Shown here: positions 25,370 to 33,499 of the stretch, piece after piece
Layout of the letters: every line of letters begins with the position of its first letter
How positions within the stretch are numbered: the stretch's first letter is position 1
From: Salinithrix halophila
GTDB taxonomy: Bacteria > Bacillota > Bacilli > Thermoactinomycetales > DSM-45169
Length of the DNA: 64,000 bases
Direction: 5' to 3'
Assembly: GCF_042650125.1 (NCBI RefSeq)
Contig: NZ_JBHSAP010000009.1
Location: forward strand, 310,001 to 374,000
Program-made: the position numbers and the translations under genes
Notes under the pieces: model-generated
The model's database searches: none
What the model was told of the DNA's origin: nothing
What the model saw: only the letters and a program-made list of their open reading frames with translations

Positions 25370-25714
25370 TTAACCTGGAGGCCATGTGAGAGCCCGGCCA
25401 CCCAGAAGATGAAAATGGATATGGTGGACGGTCTGCCCGCCTTCCTCCCCACAGTTATTGACGATTCGGTATCCTCGCTCAGAGAGGCCGTGTTCCTTTG
25501 CTAGACGGTTGATTACAGAAAAAATCCGACCGAGGAGCATCCCTTCTCCCTCGCCGATCTGTTGAACGGAAGGAATGTGTTTCTTCGGAATAACCAGGAT
25601 ATGGACCGGTGCCTGGGCGTGGATATCTTTAAAAGCTATCACGTGCTCATCTTCGTATACTTTCTCCGAAGGAATGCTTCCTTCGACAATGCCGCAGAAT
25701 AGGCATTCCGTCAT
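25370..25714 (-). CDS. HIT family nucleotide-binding protein
   Basis: A 114-residue histidine triad protein with the catalytic motif HHIHFHLLGG and the N-terminal CLFCGIVEGSIPS segment, whose cysteines may bind zinc. HIT proteins hydrolyse adenosine 5'-phosphoramidate-type substrates; the exact substrate is not visible. The ATG at 25714 follows GGAAGGTGGG. The gene lies directly upstream of the rpsU promoter. Confidence 0.93.
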   Translation of the reverse strand: MTECLFCGIVEGSIPSEKVYEDEHVIAFKDIHAQAPVHILVIPKKHIPSVQQIGEGEGMLLGRIFSVINRLAKEHGLSERGYRIVNNCGEEGGQTVHHIHFHLLGGRALTWPPG

Positions 25715-25867
25715 CTCAATCCCACCTTCCTTTGGTTGTCCGTATTGTACCAAAAAATGGCCCTGGTTTGCGAGCCGAATCCCGGTACAACCGATTTACC
25801 CCCTTACACATTCCGAGGACCGGGCGCATATCCTGTTTCAACGGAAAAGAAAAAAGGAGTGACTGCT

Positions 25868-26179
25868 ATGTCGAAACAATCCGGACGAAATCAGATCAAA
25901 CTGAAACGGCTGATCCGGGATATGATCCGAGAAGAACTTATTCGAATACGGGAAGAAGAAACCAGTCCCAAACCTGCCAAAAAAACCACCTCCACGGTTG
26001 AAATCCAACATTCTATACCACCGAGCCCTCCCAAAATCGCAACGTCTCCCCGGGCCGTGTTCGGCTCCCCACAACCCGCCCCCGACCGTCCGTTGAATCA
26101 ACGTTATCCGCAAGAGAAGGAACGACCCTTTCAACCCGATTTTGCTTTCGAAACGCCTCCTTATTTGCCCCAGAGATGA
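25868..26179 (+). CDS. Hypothetical proline-rich protein
   Basis: Not recognised. The 103-residue product begins with a basic helix-forming stretch (about residues 8-32, rich in Arg, Ile and Glu) and continues into a proline-rich, low-complexity tail. No signal peptide or membrane segment is visible. The ATG at 25868 follows AAAGGAGTG by a good distance and a terminator sits directly at the stop, which supports a real gene. It is transcribed divergently from the HIT gene. Confidence 0.7.
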   Translation: MSKQSGRNQIKLKRLIRDMIREELIRIREEETSPKPAKKTTSTVEIQHSIPPSPPKIATSPRAVFGSPQPAPDRPLNQRYPQEKERPFQPDFAFETPPYLPQR

Positions 26180-26180
26180 G

Positions 26181-26205
26181 GCCCCCGAAACAAGGGGGCT
26201 TTTTC
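26181..26205 (+). terminator. Terminator of the proline-rich ORF
   Basis: GCCCCC (26181-26186) pairs with GGGGGC (26194-26199), followed by TTTTTC immediately after the stop codon. Confidence 0.85.
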
Positions 26206-26283
26206 TATAATGAAAAGACCTCCCCGTCATGCCTGTCCCGAAAAAGCATATACATGGGGTACAGGCTGGAGGAGGCTCGTCAG

Positions 26284-27252
26284 ATGAAAGAAATCGTCAT
26301 CCCTTTTGCTACTGGACTGTCCATCTTTCTCTTTGGTATGCAGTTGTTGCGCCACGGATTGGAGACATTGGCAGCTGATCGGTTGAAATCGTTGCTCCTT
26401 CGTTTCACCCGCACCCCTTTCCGCGGCTTTACAACCGGGATGTTGGCTACTGCTTTTCTTCAGAGCAGCAGTGCGGTCACCGTCGTCACCATCGGCTTTG
26501 TCAATGCTGGGTTGATGAGTTTTACCCAAACGGTGGGCATCATTCTGGGTACCAATATCGGTACCACCATTACCACAGAATTGCTCGCTCTCAAGGTGGA
26601 GGATTTCGCCGTCCCTCTTATCCTGGCAGGAGGAGCCTGTTTCCTGTCACCCTGGAAACACCTTTCAAACATCGGGATGGCTCTTGGGGGATTCGGCTGT
26701 ATCTTCCTTGGTATGGAAACGATGCAATGGATAGCTGGCCCTCTCCAATCGCGAGGCTGGATCACCTGGATGTTGGATAACAACCAACATCATGTCCTGG
26801 TAGGCGTTCTGACCGGGATGCTCATCACCGCTCTGATTCAGAGCAGCAGTGCGGTAATCGCCATGGCTATGGGTTTTTTTGCGACAGGGATCATCCCACT
26901 CCCCTTTGCTGTCGCCGTTGTTCTGGGAAGCAACGCAGGCACTTGCATTACGGGGTTTCTGGCCGCGATTGGAGCCAATCGGGCCGCCAAACAGGTAGCC
27001 CTAGCCCATCTCGTCCTCAACCTCGGAGGTATCATTCTATTTGCCCCTCTGGTTCCGATGATTGTTCATTGGGCACCTGCCCTTTCCGAGAACCCAGCGA
27101 CTCAAGTTGCCCATATCCAAACCTTATATAACGTCGTCTGTTCTCTCCTCGTTCTACCTTGTTCCCACCTGTTCGCTGATGGTATCAATCGCTTGCTCCC
27201 GGAAAAGACCCTGGCTTGGTCCCTCTCTGAATATCGGAAACGGGATCAGTAG
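26284..27252 (+). CDS. Na/Pi cotransporter family protein (YqeW-like)
   Basis: Membrane protein of 322 residues with two inverted-repeat halves, each carrying the QSSSAV signature of the Na+/Pi cotransporter II family (near residues 60 and 190), plus GTNIGTTIT and GSNAGTCIT. It probably moves phosphate or a similar anion with sodium. The ATG at 26284 follows GGAGGAGG; an upstream frame lacks family residues. B. subtilis has the equivalent gene yqeW between rpsU and yqeV, the same neighbourhood as here. Its end overlaps the convergent deoC end by 7 bp. Confidence 0.9.
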   Translation: MKEIVIPFATGLSIFLFGMQLLRHGLETLAADRLKSLLLRFTRTPFRGFTTGMLATAFLQSSSAVTVVTIGFVNAGLMSFTQTVGIILGTNIGTTITTELLALKVEDFAVPLILAGGACFLSPWKHLSNIGMALGGFGCIFLGMETMQWIAGPLQSRGWITWMLDNNQHHVLVGVLTGMLITALIQSSSAVIAMAMGFFATGIIPLPFAVAVVLGSNAGTCITGFLAAIGANRAAKQVALAHLVLNLGGIILFAPLVPMIVHWAPALSENPATQVAHIQTLYNVVCSLLVLPCSHLFADGINRLLPEKTLAWSLSEYRKRDQ

Positions 27253-27917
27253 GCGTCAGTTCCCTCTCCGCCGGTTACGATAGCGACGCTGGCGCTAGCT
27301 CCGAGGCGGTTGGCACCGGCGTTAATCATTTTTTCTCCCGTGGCACGGTCCCGGATCCCCCCAGAAGCTTTGACCCCCATATCCGGACCGACGGTCTCCC
27401 GCATCAGACGAACCGCTTCTTCCGTAGCACCACCATATCCGAAACCGGTGGACGTTTTTACAAACTGGGCACCAGCCGCCTTCGCTCTTTCCGAAGCGAC
27501 GCGGATCTCATCGGAACTAAGGAGTCCTGTCTCCAGGATCACTTTGACAGGAACATCGGCAGCGGCTTCCACTACCGCCTGGATATCTCTCCGGACGGTA
27601 TCCAGATCTCCCGATTTGAAAGCACCGATATTCATCACCATGTCGATTTCGCCAGCGCCGTTACGGATCGCATCTTTTGTTTCAAATGCCTTGGTTTCCG
27701 GGGTGGACGCCCCGAGAGGAAAGCCGACTACCGTACATACGATCACACCGCTTCCCTTCAGCTTCTCCGCTGCCCGTGCCACCCACCAAGGATTGATGCA
27801 AACCGACGCAAATTTATATTTTGCAGCCTCCTCGCAAAGGCTGTCAATCTGATCAGAGGTAGCCTCCGGTTTCAACAACGTGTGGTCGATCTTCGATGCC
27901 AATTCTTTTTGGTTCAT
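27246..27917 (-). CDS. deoC: Deoxyribose-phosphate aldolase
   Basis: Cleaves 2-deoxyribose 5-phosphate to glyceraldehyde 3-phosphate and acetaldehyde in deoxynucleoside catabolism. The 223 residues form a class I aldolase barrel: IDHTLLKPEAT, the IDMVMNIGAFKSGD strand, KVILETG, and the Schiff-base lysine in FVKTSTGFG. A nearby Nudix gene follows with a 15-bp gap. It ends in a 7-bp tail-to-tail overlap with the Na/Pi gene, with no terminator between. Confidence 0.96.
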   Translation of the reverse strand: MNQKELASKIDHTLLKPEATSDQIDSLCEEAAKYKFASVCINPWWVARAAEKLKGSGVIVCTVVGFPLGASTPETKAFETKDAIRNGAGEIDMVMNIGAFKSGDLDTVRRDIQAVVEAAADVPVKVILETGLLSSDEIRVASERAKAAGAQFVKTSTGFGYGGATEEAVRLMRETVGPDMGVKASGGIRDRATGEKMINAGANRLGASASVAIVTGGEGTDAY

Positions 27918-27932
27918 ATGGTGAACTCCTTC

Positions 27933-28361
27933 CTATTCAGCTTGGATCCCCAAATGCTGGTACGCCTGACCGAGAACACCGTCGTTATTGTCATACCCTT
28001 CTTCCTGCTGTTTTCTCCACGCCTCTTCCGGGGAGAACCAGGCAGCACCCGTGATTTCCGATAGTTGCGGCGTGACGGAACCAGCACCCGCCTCCACCAG
28101 GAAGTAGTGAACTTCCTTCGAAATATCTCCGTGGTTGGGATGGAAATAACGATAACGAATCGTCTCCAAGCGTTTCTGAATCCTTCCACGAATCCCCGTC
28201 TCTTCTTCAATCTCCCGAAGAGCCGTCTCCTGGTCAGTCTCGCCGGGCTCTTTCTTCCCTTTGGGCAGTGTCCAACGGGAATAGCGGTCTTCGATCAGGA
28301 GAATCTTCACCTGACTGTTCTCCCGGCGGTAAACGACACCGCCGGCGGATATCTCTTTCAC
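27933..28361 (-). CDS. Nudix hydrolase
   Basis: A 142-residue pyrophosphohydrolase with a complete Nudix box (GKKEPGETDQETALREIEEETG, shown here split: the G-x5-E-x7-R-E-x2-E-E-x-G pattern is intact). The substrate is unknown; the family includes Ap4A and nucleotide hydrolases. GTG at 28361 is chosen, 8 bases after AAAGGAG, rather than GTG at 28370 which sits in the ribosome site. It is probably cotranscribed with deoC. Confidence 0.92.
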   Translation of the reverse strand: MKEISAGGVVYRRENSQVKILLIEDRYSRWTLPKGKKEPGETDQETALREIEEETGIRGRIQKRLETIRYRYFHPNHGDISKEVHYFLVEAGAGSVTPQLSEITGAAWFSPEEAWRKQQEEGYDNNDGVLGQAYQHLGIQAE

Positions 28362-28488
28362 AGATCTCACTCCTTTCCGCCTCTACGGATCGGCGGATTG
28401 ATTTTAGCATACCATACCGACGGCATTTTCAGTTTTAGTCTCCTTGATGCCAACGAAAAAAGAACAACCAGTTCCTCCCGGGCCTCTC

Positions 28489-28992
28489 TTAACCCTCTTT
28501 CATCTCTTGAACCATGGCCTCAACAGCACACTGCGGGGCGCAAAATTCCTCCCCGGATCCATCCTCCTCCGCAAAAATCCCCTCAATTCCCAGCTCCTGC
28601 CGGGCAGGATCATTGGGATCAAAATGCATCCCGCAATAGGAACACGTCTTCAGAGGATAGCTCTCCCCGATCATCCGGGCTAGTTCATCGATGCTTTCCC
28701 CCTGAAGTTGAAACGTTTCCATCGCATAGTGTAGAAAGAGCTGCCCTGTTTCAAAAAACCGGACATCCTCCTCGACATATCGCTTTTCATGCCAGAAAGC
28801 CAACCTTCCATCCGATAGGTGGGTGAGGTAGTACCCTTCTCCGAGAGAAAGAGAGGATTGCTTTAAAGCTTCGTATGTACTGAAACGCAATTCCAATGCC
28901 AGATTCTCCAACAGCTCGCCGTCCACTTCTTTCAATATTTGATTCCAATCAATTTCGTCTAGGGCTTCTTCCCAATCGTCCCGTGCACTCAT
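28489..28992 (-). CDS. Hypothetical protein with a C-terminal Cys4 zinc-binding-like motif
   Basis: Not recognised as a named family. The 167 residues are acidic at the N-terminus; the C-terminal part has CSYCGMHFDP (Cys117, Cys120) and FCAPQC (Cys151, Cys155), a likely four-cysteine zinc ribbon. No membrane segment is present. The ATG at 28992 follows AGGAG by 10 bases. It lies alone between the Nudix gene and the mtaB terminator. A nucleic-acid or protein-binding role is possible but not shown. Confidence 0.7.
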   Translation of the reverse strand: MSARDDWEEALDEIDWNQILKEVDGELLENLALELRFSTYEALKQSSLSLGEGYYLTHLSDGRLAFWHEKRYVEEDVRFFETGQLFLHYAMETFQLQGESIDELARMIGESYPLKTCSYCGMHFDPNDPARQELGIEGIFAEEDGSGEEFCAPQCAVEAMVQEMKEG

Positions 28993-29093
28993 GATGCGGT
29001 CACTCCTCTCTGTCGCTGTCTGTTCGTGGGTTCGGAGTGCATCCTCCAGTATAGAGGAAAAATTCCGAGTCCGACAACGCCATTTTTTGTAGC

Positions 29094-29127
29094 CAAAAAA
29101 AGTCGAACTCCCTGCCGGGAATTCGAC
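29094..29127 (-). terminator. Terminator of the hrcA-dnaK-mtaB operon
   Basis: GTCGAACTCCC (29102-29112) pairs with GGGAATTCGAC (29117-29127) with one mismatch, followed by seven Ts on the minus strand. It lies 14 bp after the mtaB stop. Confidence 0.88.
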
Positions 29128-29140
29128 GTGATTCCACTCC

Positions 29141-30487
29141 TCAAACGGCCTTCGGCGCTTGGGGTTCATCATCCAGGGTACGGACAAAGGTACCGAAGCA
29201 GTATTCTGAACCCGGCTTGTCGAGGCGTACGCGGCACACCTTGCCGATCATATCGGCAGATGCCGGGAAGACCACCTGGAGATAGTTATCGGAGTAGCCC
29301 ATGAAGAGGCCGCTTGCCGGATCCTCTTTCCAAGGTCGTTCCGGGATCACTTCCAAGACATCGCCAACATAGGTTGAAGCGTATTCCAGGGCGAGACGGT
29401 TGGACAAGTCGATCAGACGTTGCACCCGCTCCTGTTTTACATCGGCGTCCACCTGATCCGTCATCCGGGCTGCGGGTGTTCCCGTACGGGTGGAATAAGG
29501 GAAGACATGGAGTTCGGAGAAGCCTAGTTCCTCGATCAGGCGGTACCCGTTTTCAAACTGCTCATCGGTCTCCCCCGGGAAGCCGACGATCACATCACTG
29601 GTAATCGCAACACCGGGCATCGCTTGATGAAGGTGCTCGATCTTACGACGGTATTCATCGACGGTGTACCGGCGGCGCATCCGTTTCAGGACCACATCAT
29701 CCCCCGCTTGAAGCGGAATGTGCAGGTGCCGACACATCTTATCCGATCGGTTGAGCACCTCAATCACTCGGTCGTCGATTTGGCTGGCCTCGATAGAACT
29801 GATGCGGATCCTCTTCAGGCCTTCCACTTGATCCAGCTCCCACAGTAGGTCGGCCAATTTATAGTTGTCAAAGTCCTCGCCATAGCCACCAGTGTGGATG
29901 CCAGTAAGGACAATTTCTTTGTAACCGGCATCCACCAGCTTACGTGCTTGTTGCAAGACGCTTTCCGGTTGGCGGCTCCGCAGAAGCCCCCGTGCCCAGG
30001 GGATAATGCAGAAAGTGCAAAAGTTGTTGCACCCCTCTTGGATTTTAAGGGAAGCCCGGGTCCGGTCGGAAAAAGCCGGCACATCCAGATCCTCAAATTC
30101 CCGGGCTTTCATAATGTTTTTAACGGCGTTGACCGGTTGCCGAGTGGTTCGATGTTCTTCGATATAGTCGAGAAGCTTATCGCGACCCTGGGTTCCAACG
30201 ACGACGTCGACACCGGGAATCTGCATGATTTCCCCCGGAGAGGTTTGGGCATAACAGCCTGTCACCGCTACAACAGCCTCGGGATTTTTACGGACCGCCC
30301 GACGGATCATCTGCCGACTCTTCCGGTCCCCCGTGTTGGTTACTGTACAGGTATTGATCACATAAACGTCTGCCTTCTCTTCAAAATCAACTTTTTGATA
30401 ACCGTGCTTTTGAAACAGTTGCCAGATCGCTTCTGTTTCATAGGCGTTCACTTTACATCCTAGTGTGTGGAATGCCACCGTATTCAC
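29141..30487 (-). CDS. mtaB: tRNA t6A37 methylthiotransferase MtaB
   Basis: Radical-SAM enzyme that converts t6A37 to ms2t6A in tRNAs reading ANN codons. The 448 residues show the N-terminal UPF0004 domain with its three cysteines (GCKVNAYE, NTCTVT, TGCYAQ), the radical-SAM CNNFCTFC cluster motif, and a C-terminal TRAM domain. The GTG start overlaps the rsmE stop by 4 bp. B. subtilis has the same order (yqeT-yqeU-yqeV after dnaJ). Confidence 0.96.
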   Translation of the reverse strand: MNTVAFHTLGCKVNAYETEAIWQLFQKHGYQKVDFEEKADVYVINTCTVTNTGDRKSRQMIRRAVRKNPEAVVAVTGCYAQTSPGEIMQIPGVDVVVGTQGRDKLLDYIEEHRTTRQPVNAVKNIMKAREFEDLDVPAFSDRTRASLKIQEGCNNFCTFCIIPWARGLLRSRQPESVLQQARKLVDAGYKEIVLTGIHTGGYGEDFDNYKLADLLWELDQVEGLKRIRISSIEASQIDDRVIEVLNRSDKMCRHLHIPLQAGDDVVLKRMRRRYTVDEYRRKIEHLHQAMPGVAITSDVIVGFPGETDEQFENGYRLIEELGFSELHVFPYSTRTGTPAARMTDQVDADVKQERVQRLIDLSNRLALEYASTYVGDVLEVIPERPWKEDPASGLFMGYSDNYLQVVFPASADMIGKVCRVRLDKPGSEYCFGTFVRTLDDEPQAPKAV

Positions 30488-31242
30488 AGCGGTTCACCTC
30501 CCATCTCGCCAAAAGTATAGGAAATACAGGATAAGAGAGCAAGAGGAGCGGTTTCTGCCCGCAGGATCCTTGGACCCAAATGGACGATATCCGCCCCTGC
30601 GGACCGGGCTTCCTCTGTCTCCTCATCTGTAAAGCCCCCCTCGGGACCGACGACGACCAGAATGGAACCAGGCCCCCTCTCTGTAAGGAGGCGGGCTAGG
30701 GGAGCACCCCCCTTTTCATAGGCAAAAAGAACCTGATCGAAGTCGGCAAAGCGACCGATCAGCCCCTTCCAGTCCATCAGAGGTTCCACTTGGGGAATGC
30801 GTCCCCGACAGGATTGTTCTGCCGCTTCTTTCACGATCCGCTGCCAGCGCTCCCGCTTCTTCGAAACCTTTTTACCTTCCAATTTCACTACCGTACGGAT
30901 CGAGGAAAAGGGTAGAAAAGAAAAGGCGCCTAGTTCGGTCCCTTTCTGTAATACCCAATCCATCTTATCCCCTTTGGGTAGGGACGGGGCAACCGTCACT
31001 CGAAGGCGTTCCGGTTCTCCCGTGGAAGGGGTTTTTGCTACAATCCGGCAATGGACTTCCTCGCCTTCCAAACCGGTGATTTCCACTCGGTAGTCAGCTC
31101 CATCGCCGTCACAGCATACAAGTTTATCACCTACGGACAACCGCAGCACGTTTTTGATATGGTGTACATCCGTATCCCGAATTCGGATCGTTCCTGTATT
31201 TTCATCGATTTGGTTCGAGTTTACAAAATAACGTTGCATCAT
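30484..31242 (-). CDS. rsmE: 16S rRNA m3U1498 methyltransferase RsmE
   Basis: SPOUT (deep-knot) methyltransferase of 252 residues. It begins with the PUA-like RNA-binding part (MQRYFVNSNQ) and has the SAM-binding knot with VVGPEGGFTDEE and LGPRILRAETA near the C-terminus. It follows prmA by 14 bp and overlaps mtaB by 4 bp. Two ribosome/tRNA modification genes thus trail the chaperone genes in one transcript. Confidence 0.96.
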   Translation of the reverse strand: MMQRYFVNSNQIDENTGTIRIRDTDVHHIKNVLRLSVGDKLVCCDGDGADYRVEITGLEGEEVHCRIVAKTPSTGEPERLRVTVAPSLPKGDKMDWVLQKGTELGAFSFLPFSSIRTVVKLEGKKVSKKRERWQRIVKEAAEQSCRGRIPQVEPLMDWKGLIGRFADFDQVLFAYEKGGAPLARLLTERGPGSILVVVGPEGGFTDEETEEARSAGADIVHLGPRILRAETAPLALLSCISYTFGEMGGEPL

Positions 31243-31256
31243 ACACCCCTATTATC

Positions 31257-32192
31257 CTAACACGATTGGGCTCTAAGCGCCACCCAATCCCCGTCGTGAA
31301 TCCCTTCCACCACAGTCAGCCCCGCCTTAGCAAGACCTTTGGTTACCGTCTCCTCCTTGTGTTGGACGATACCGGATGCGATAAAAGTTCCACCAGGCTT
31401 TAAGACCCGGGGGACATCCGCCGTAAATCGGAGGATGATCTCTGCCAAGATATTGGCTACCACCATGTCGACACGCTTGTCCACCCCTTGAAGAAGGTCA
31501 TTTTGCCGGACGAAGACCCGATCGGCTACGCCATTGAGATCGATGTTGGACCGAGTAGCCTCAACAGCTACGGGATCCAGGTCGAGGGCGAGCACCTCCC
31601 GAGCTCCCAACTTGGCAGCGACAGCGGATAGAATACCGCTCCCGCAGCCTACATCAATGACCGAACCCCCTGGTCTGAGGGCCTTCTCCATCAGTTGGAT
31701 GCTCAGGGTGGTCGTTGGATGCGTACCAGTCCCGAAAGCCATCCCAGGGTCCATTTCGATGACCTCTTCCCCCGGTTCAGCTTCATATTCCTCCCAGACA
31801 GGTTTTATTGTCATCCGCTGGGTAACGCGTACAGGTTTATAGTAGGCTTTCCAAGCATTCACCCATGACTCCTCCGCCACCCGGCGCACGAAAACAGACA
31901 CTGACCCTGGGTCCAGACCAAACCGGGCTAGTTCTTTTGTCTTTTCTTCCAGGGTCCCCGGCAGGGAAGGATTGTAGACTTGTTCTGGAAAGTAACCCGA
32001 AATCCAAACCCCTTCTTCGGGAAAATCCTTCGCATCCAGAGCGATTATCTCCCCGAGGCGGGTATCCCATTCTCTTTCGAGGGCTTCCGAATCCATTGTG
32101 GCCGTTCCTTCAGCCCCGGCTTCAAACAATAAGTTGGCAACAGCATCTTCCGCCTCCCTGTTGGTATGGATCCGGACTTCCATCCAATCCAT
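31257..32192 (-). CDS. prmA: Ribosomal protein L11 methyltransferase PrmA
   Basis: SAM-dependent methyltransferase of 311 residues that trimethylates L11. The SAM motif DVGCGSGILSAVAAKLGA and the later VANILAEIIL segment are clear, after an N-terminal L11-recognition domain. The ATG at 32192 follows GGTGGAG; the open frame starts 7 codons earlier. A hairpin with a T-run between dnaJ and prmA may attenuate transcription into this gene. Confidence 0.96.
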   Translation of the reverse strand: MDWMEVRIHTNREAEDAVANLLFEAGAEGTATMDSEALEREWDTRLGEIIALDAKDFPEEGVWISGYFPEQVYNPSLPGTLEEKTKELARFGLDPGSVSVFVRRVAEESWVNAWKAYYKPVRVTQRMTIKPVWEEYEAEPGEEVIEMDPGMAFGTGTHPTTTLSIQLMEKALRPGGSVIDVGCGSGILSAVAAKLGAREVLALDLDPVAVEATRSNIDLNGVADRVFVRQNDLLQGVDKRVDMVVANILAEIILRFTADVPRVLKPGGTFIASGIVQHKEETVTKGLAKAGLTVVEGIHDGDWVALRAQSC

Positions 32193-32215
32193 GCAGCACT
32201 CCACCCTTCCCACGA

Positions 32216-32240
32216 TAAAAAAACGGGCGCAGTGCCCGTC
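32216..32240 (-). terminator. Terminator-like hairpin between dnaJ and prmA
   Basis: ACGGGC (32223-32228) pairs with GCCCGT (32234-32239), followed on the minus strand by a run of seven Ts. Since prmA follows at once with no clear promoter, it may act as a partial terminator that lowers expression of prmA-rsmE-mtaB. Confidence 0.75.
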
Positions 32241-32243
32241 GAA

Positions 32244-33371
32244 TTATTCTCCCGTGAAAGCTCTTTTCATTTTATCAAAGAAATTGCTGTTCTGTTCGGA
32301 GATGTAATCACCAGATAGGCGACCGAACTCCCGTATTGCCTTTTTTTGTTCTTCCGTCATCCGCGTGGGAGTGACCACTTTTACCTTAACAAGCTGATCC
32401 CCGCTCCCGTTTCCATAAAGGCGGGGCACTCCTTTGCCTCGAAGCCGGAATTCCGACCCTGACTGGGTGCCTGCCGGGATTTTCAGTTTCGCACGGCTAT
32501 CCAGGGTCGGAACGACCACCTCATCGCCGAGAGCCGCCTGTACAAATGTGATCGGAAGTTCACAAGTGATGTTATCCCCATCTCGGTGGAAAAATTCATG
32601 GGGCCGAATCTGAACGACAATATACAGATCACCTGGAGGGCCTCCGTTCACCCCGGCTTCCCCCTCCCCGGAGACACGCAGCTGCTTGCCCTCGTCGATC
32701 CCCGGGGGAATGTTGATGTGGATTTTTTTCCGCTTCTTCACTTGGCCATTCCCGCTACATTCAGGACACTTTTCGCGAATGATTTTCCCCCGACCGCTAC
32801 ACTGCTGGCAGACCCGCTTATTGACGATACGACCAAAGGGGGTGTTTTGCACTGTCTCCGCCTGCCCGGTCCCTTTACAAGTGGGGCAAGTCTCCGGTTT
32901 GGTGCCAGGTTTCGCTCCGTTTCCGTGGCACTTGCCACAGGTCTCCGTGCGAGGAATAGCGATATCCATCTTTTTGCCGAAGACAGCATCCTTGAAATCA
33001 ATCGTCAAACGGAATTCCAAATCAGCTCCCTGTCGAGGAGCGTTGGGGTTGCGTCGCCCCCCTCCGAAAAACATATCGAAAATGTCGCCGAACCCAAAAT
33101 CAGAGGCTCCGCCTCCTCCGAAACCGCCGAAGCCTCCTGCTCCAGCCGCTCCCGGATCCGCATGGCCAAACTGATCGTATCCGGCTTTTTTCTGCGGATC
33201 ACGCAATACTTCATAGGCTTCGGTTGCCTCTTTGAACTTCTGTTCCGCATCCGGTGACTTGTTGACGTCAGGATGATATTGACGGGCCAGCTTACGGTAG
33301 GCCTTACGGATCTCGTCAGCCGATGCATCCCGACTGACCCCTAGTACTTCATAGTAATCCCGCTTGCTCAC
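32244..33371 (-). CDS. dnaJ: Chaperone protein DnaJ
   Basis: Hsp40 partner of DnaK, 375 residues. A J domain with the HPD triad, a Gly/Phe-rich linker with repeats of GGFGGFGGGG type, four CxxCxGxG zinc repeats (CGKCHGNG to CPECSGNG), and the C-terminal substrate-binding domain. The GTG start at 33371 follows AAGGAGGTGATCCG. A hairpin at about 33450-33479 and a possible TTGACC-18-TATGTT promoter (33394-33423) lie in the 128-bp gap after dnaK. Confidence 0.97.
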   Translation of the reverse strand: MSKRDYYEVLGVSRDASADEIRKAYRKLARQYHPDVNKSPDAEQKFKEATEAYEVLRDPQKKAGYDQFGHADPGAAGAGGFGGFGGGGASDFGFGDIFDMFFGGGRRNPNAPRQGADLEFRLTIDFKDAVFGKKMDIAIPRTETCGKCHGNGAKPGTKPETCPTCKGTGQAETVQNTPFGRIVNKRVCQQCSGRGKIIREKCPECSGNGQVKKRKKIHINIPPGIDEGKQLRVSGEGEAGVNGGPPGDLYIVVQIRPHEFFHRDGDNITCELPITFVQAALGDEVVVPTLDSRAKLKIPAGTQSGSEFRLRGKGVPRLYGNGSGDQLVKVKVVTPTRMTEEQKKAIREFGRLSGDYISEQNSNFFDKMKRAFTGE

Positions 33372-33393
33372 CGGATCACCTCCTTCTAATGCC

Positions 33394-33423
33394 AACATAT
33401 GTCTCCCCCAGAGAAGAGGTCAA
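33394..33423 (-). promoter_or_regulatory. Possible internal promoter before dnaJ
   Basis: TTGACC (33418-33423) and TATGTT (33394-33399) on the minus strand with 18 bp spacing, ending 22 bp before the dnaJ start. It would allow dnaJ-prmA-rsmE-mtaB transcription independent of CIRCE. Confidence 0.4.
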
Positions 33424-33499
33424 CCCTCCTGAGGGAGAAAACATCAAAAGCCAAAGCCAGGATAGCAGCCCGGCTTTGACTTCCAACCAGAGGAAATCC

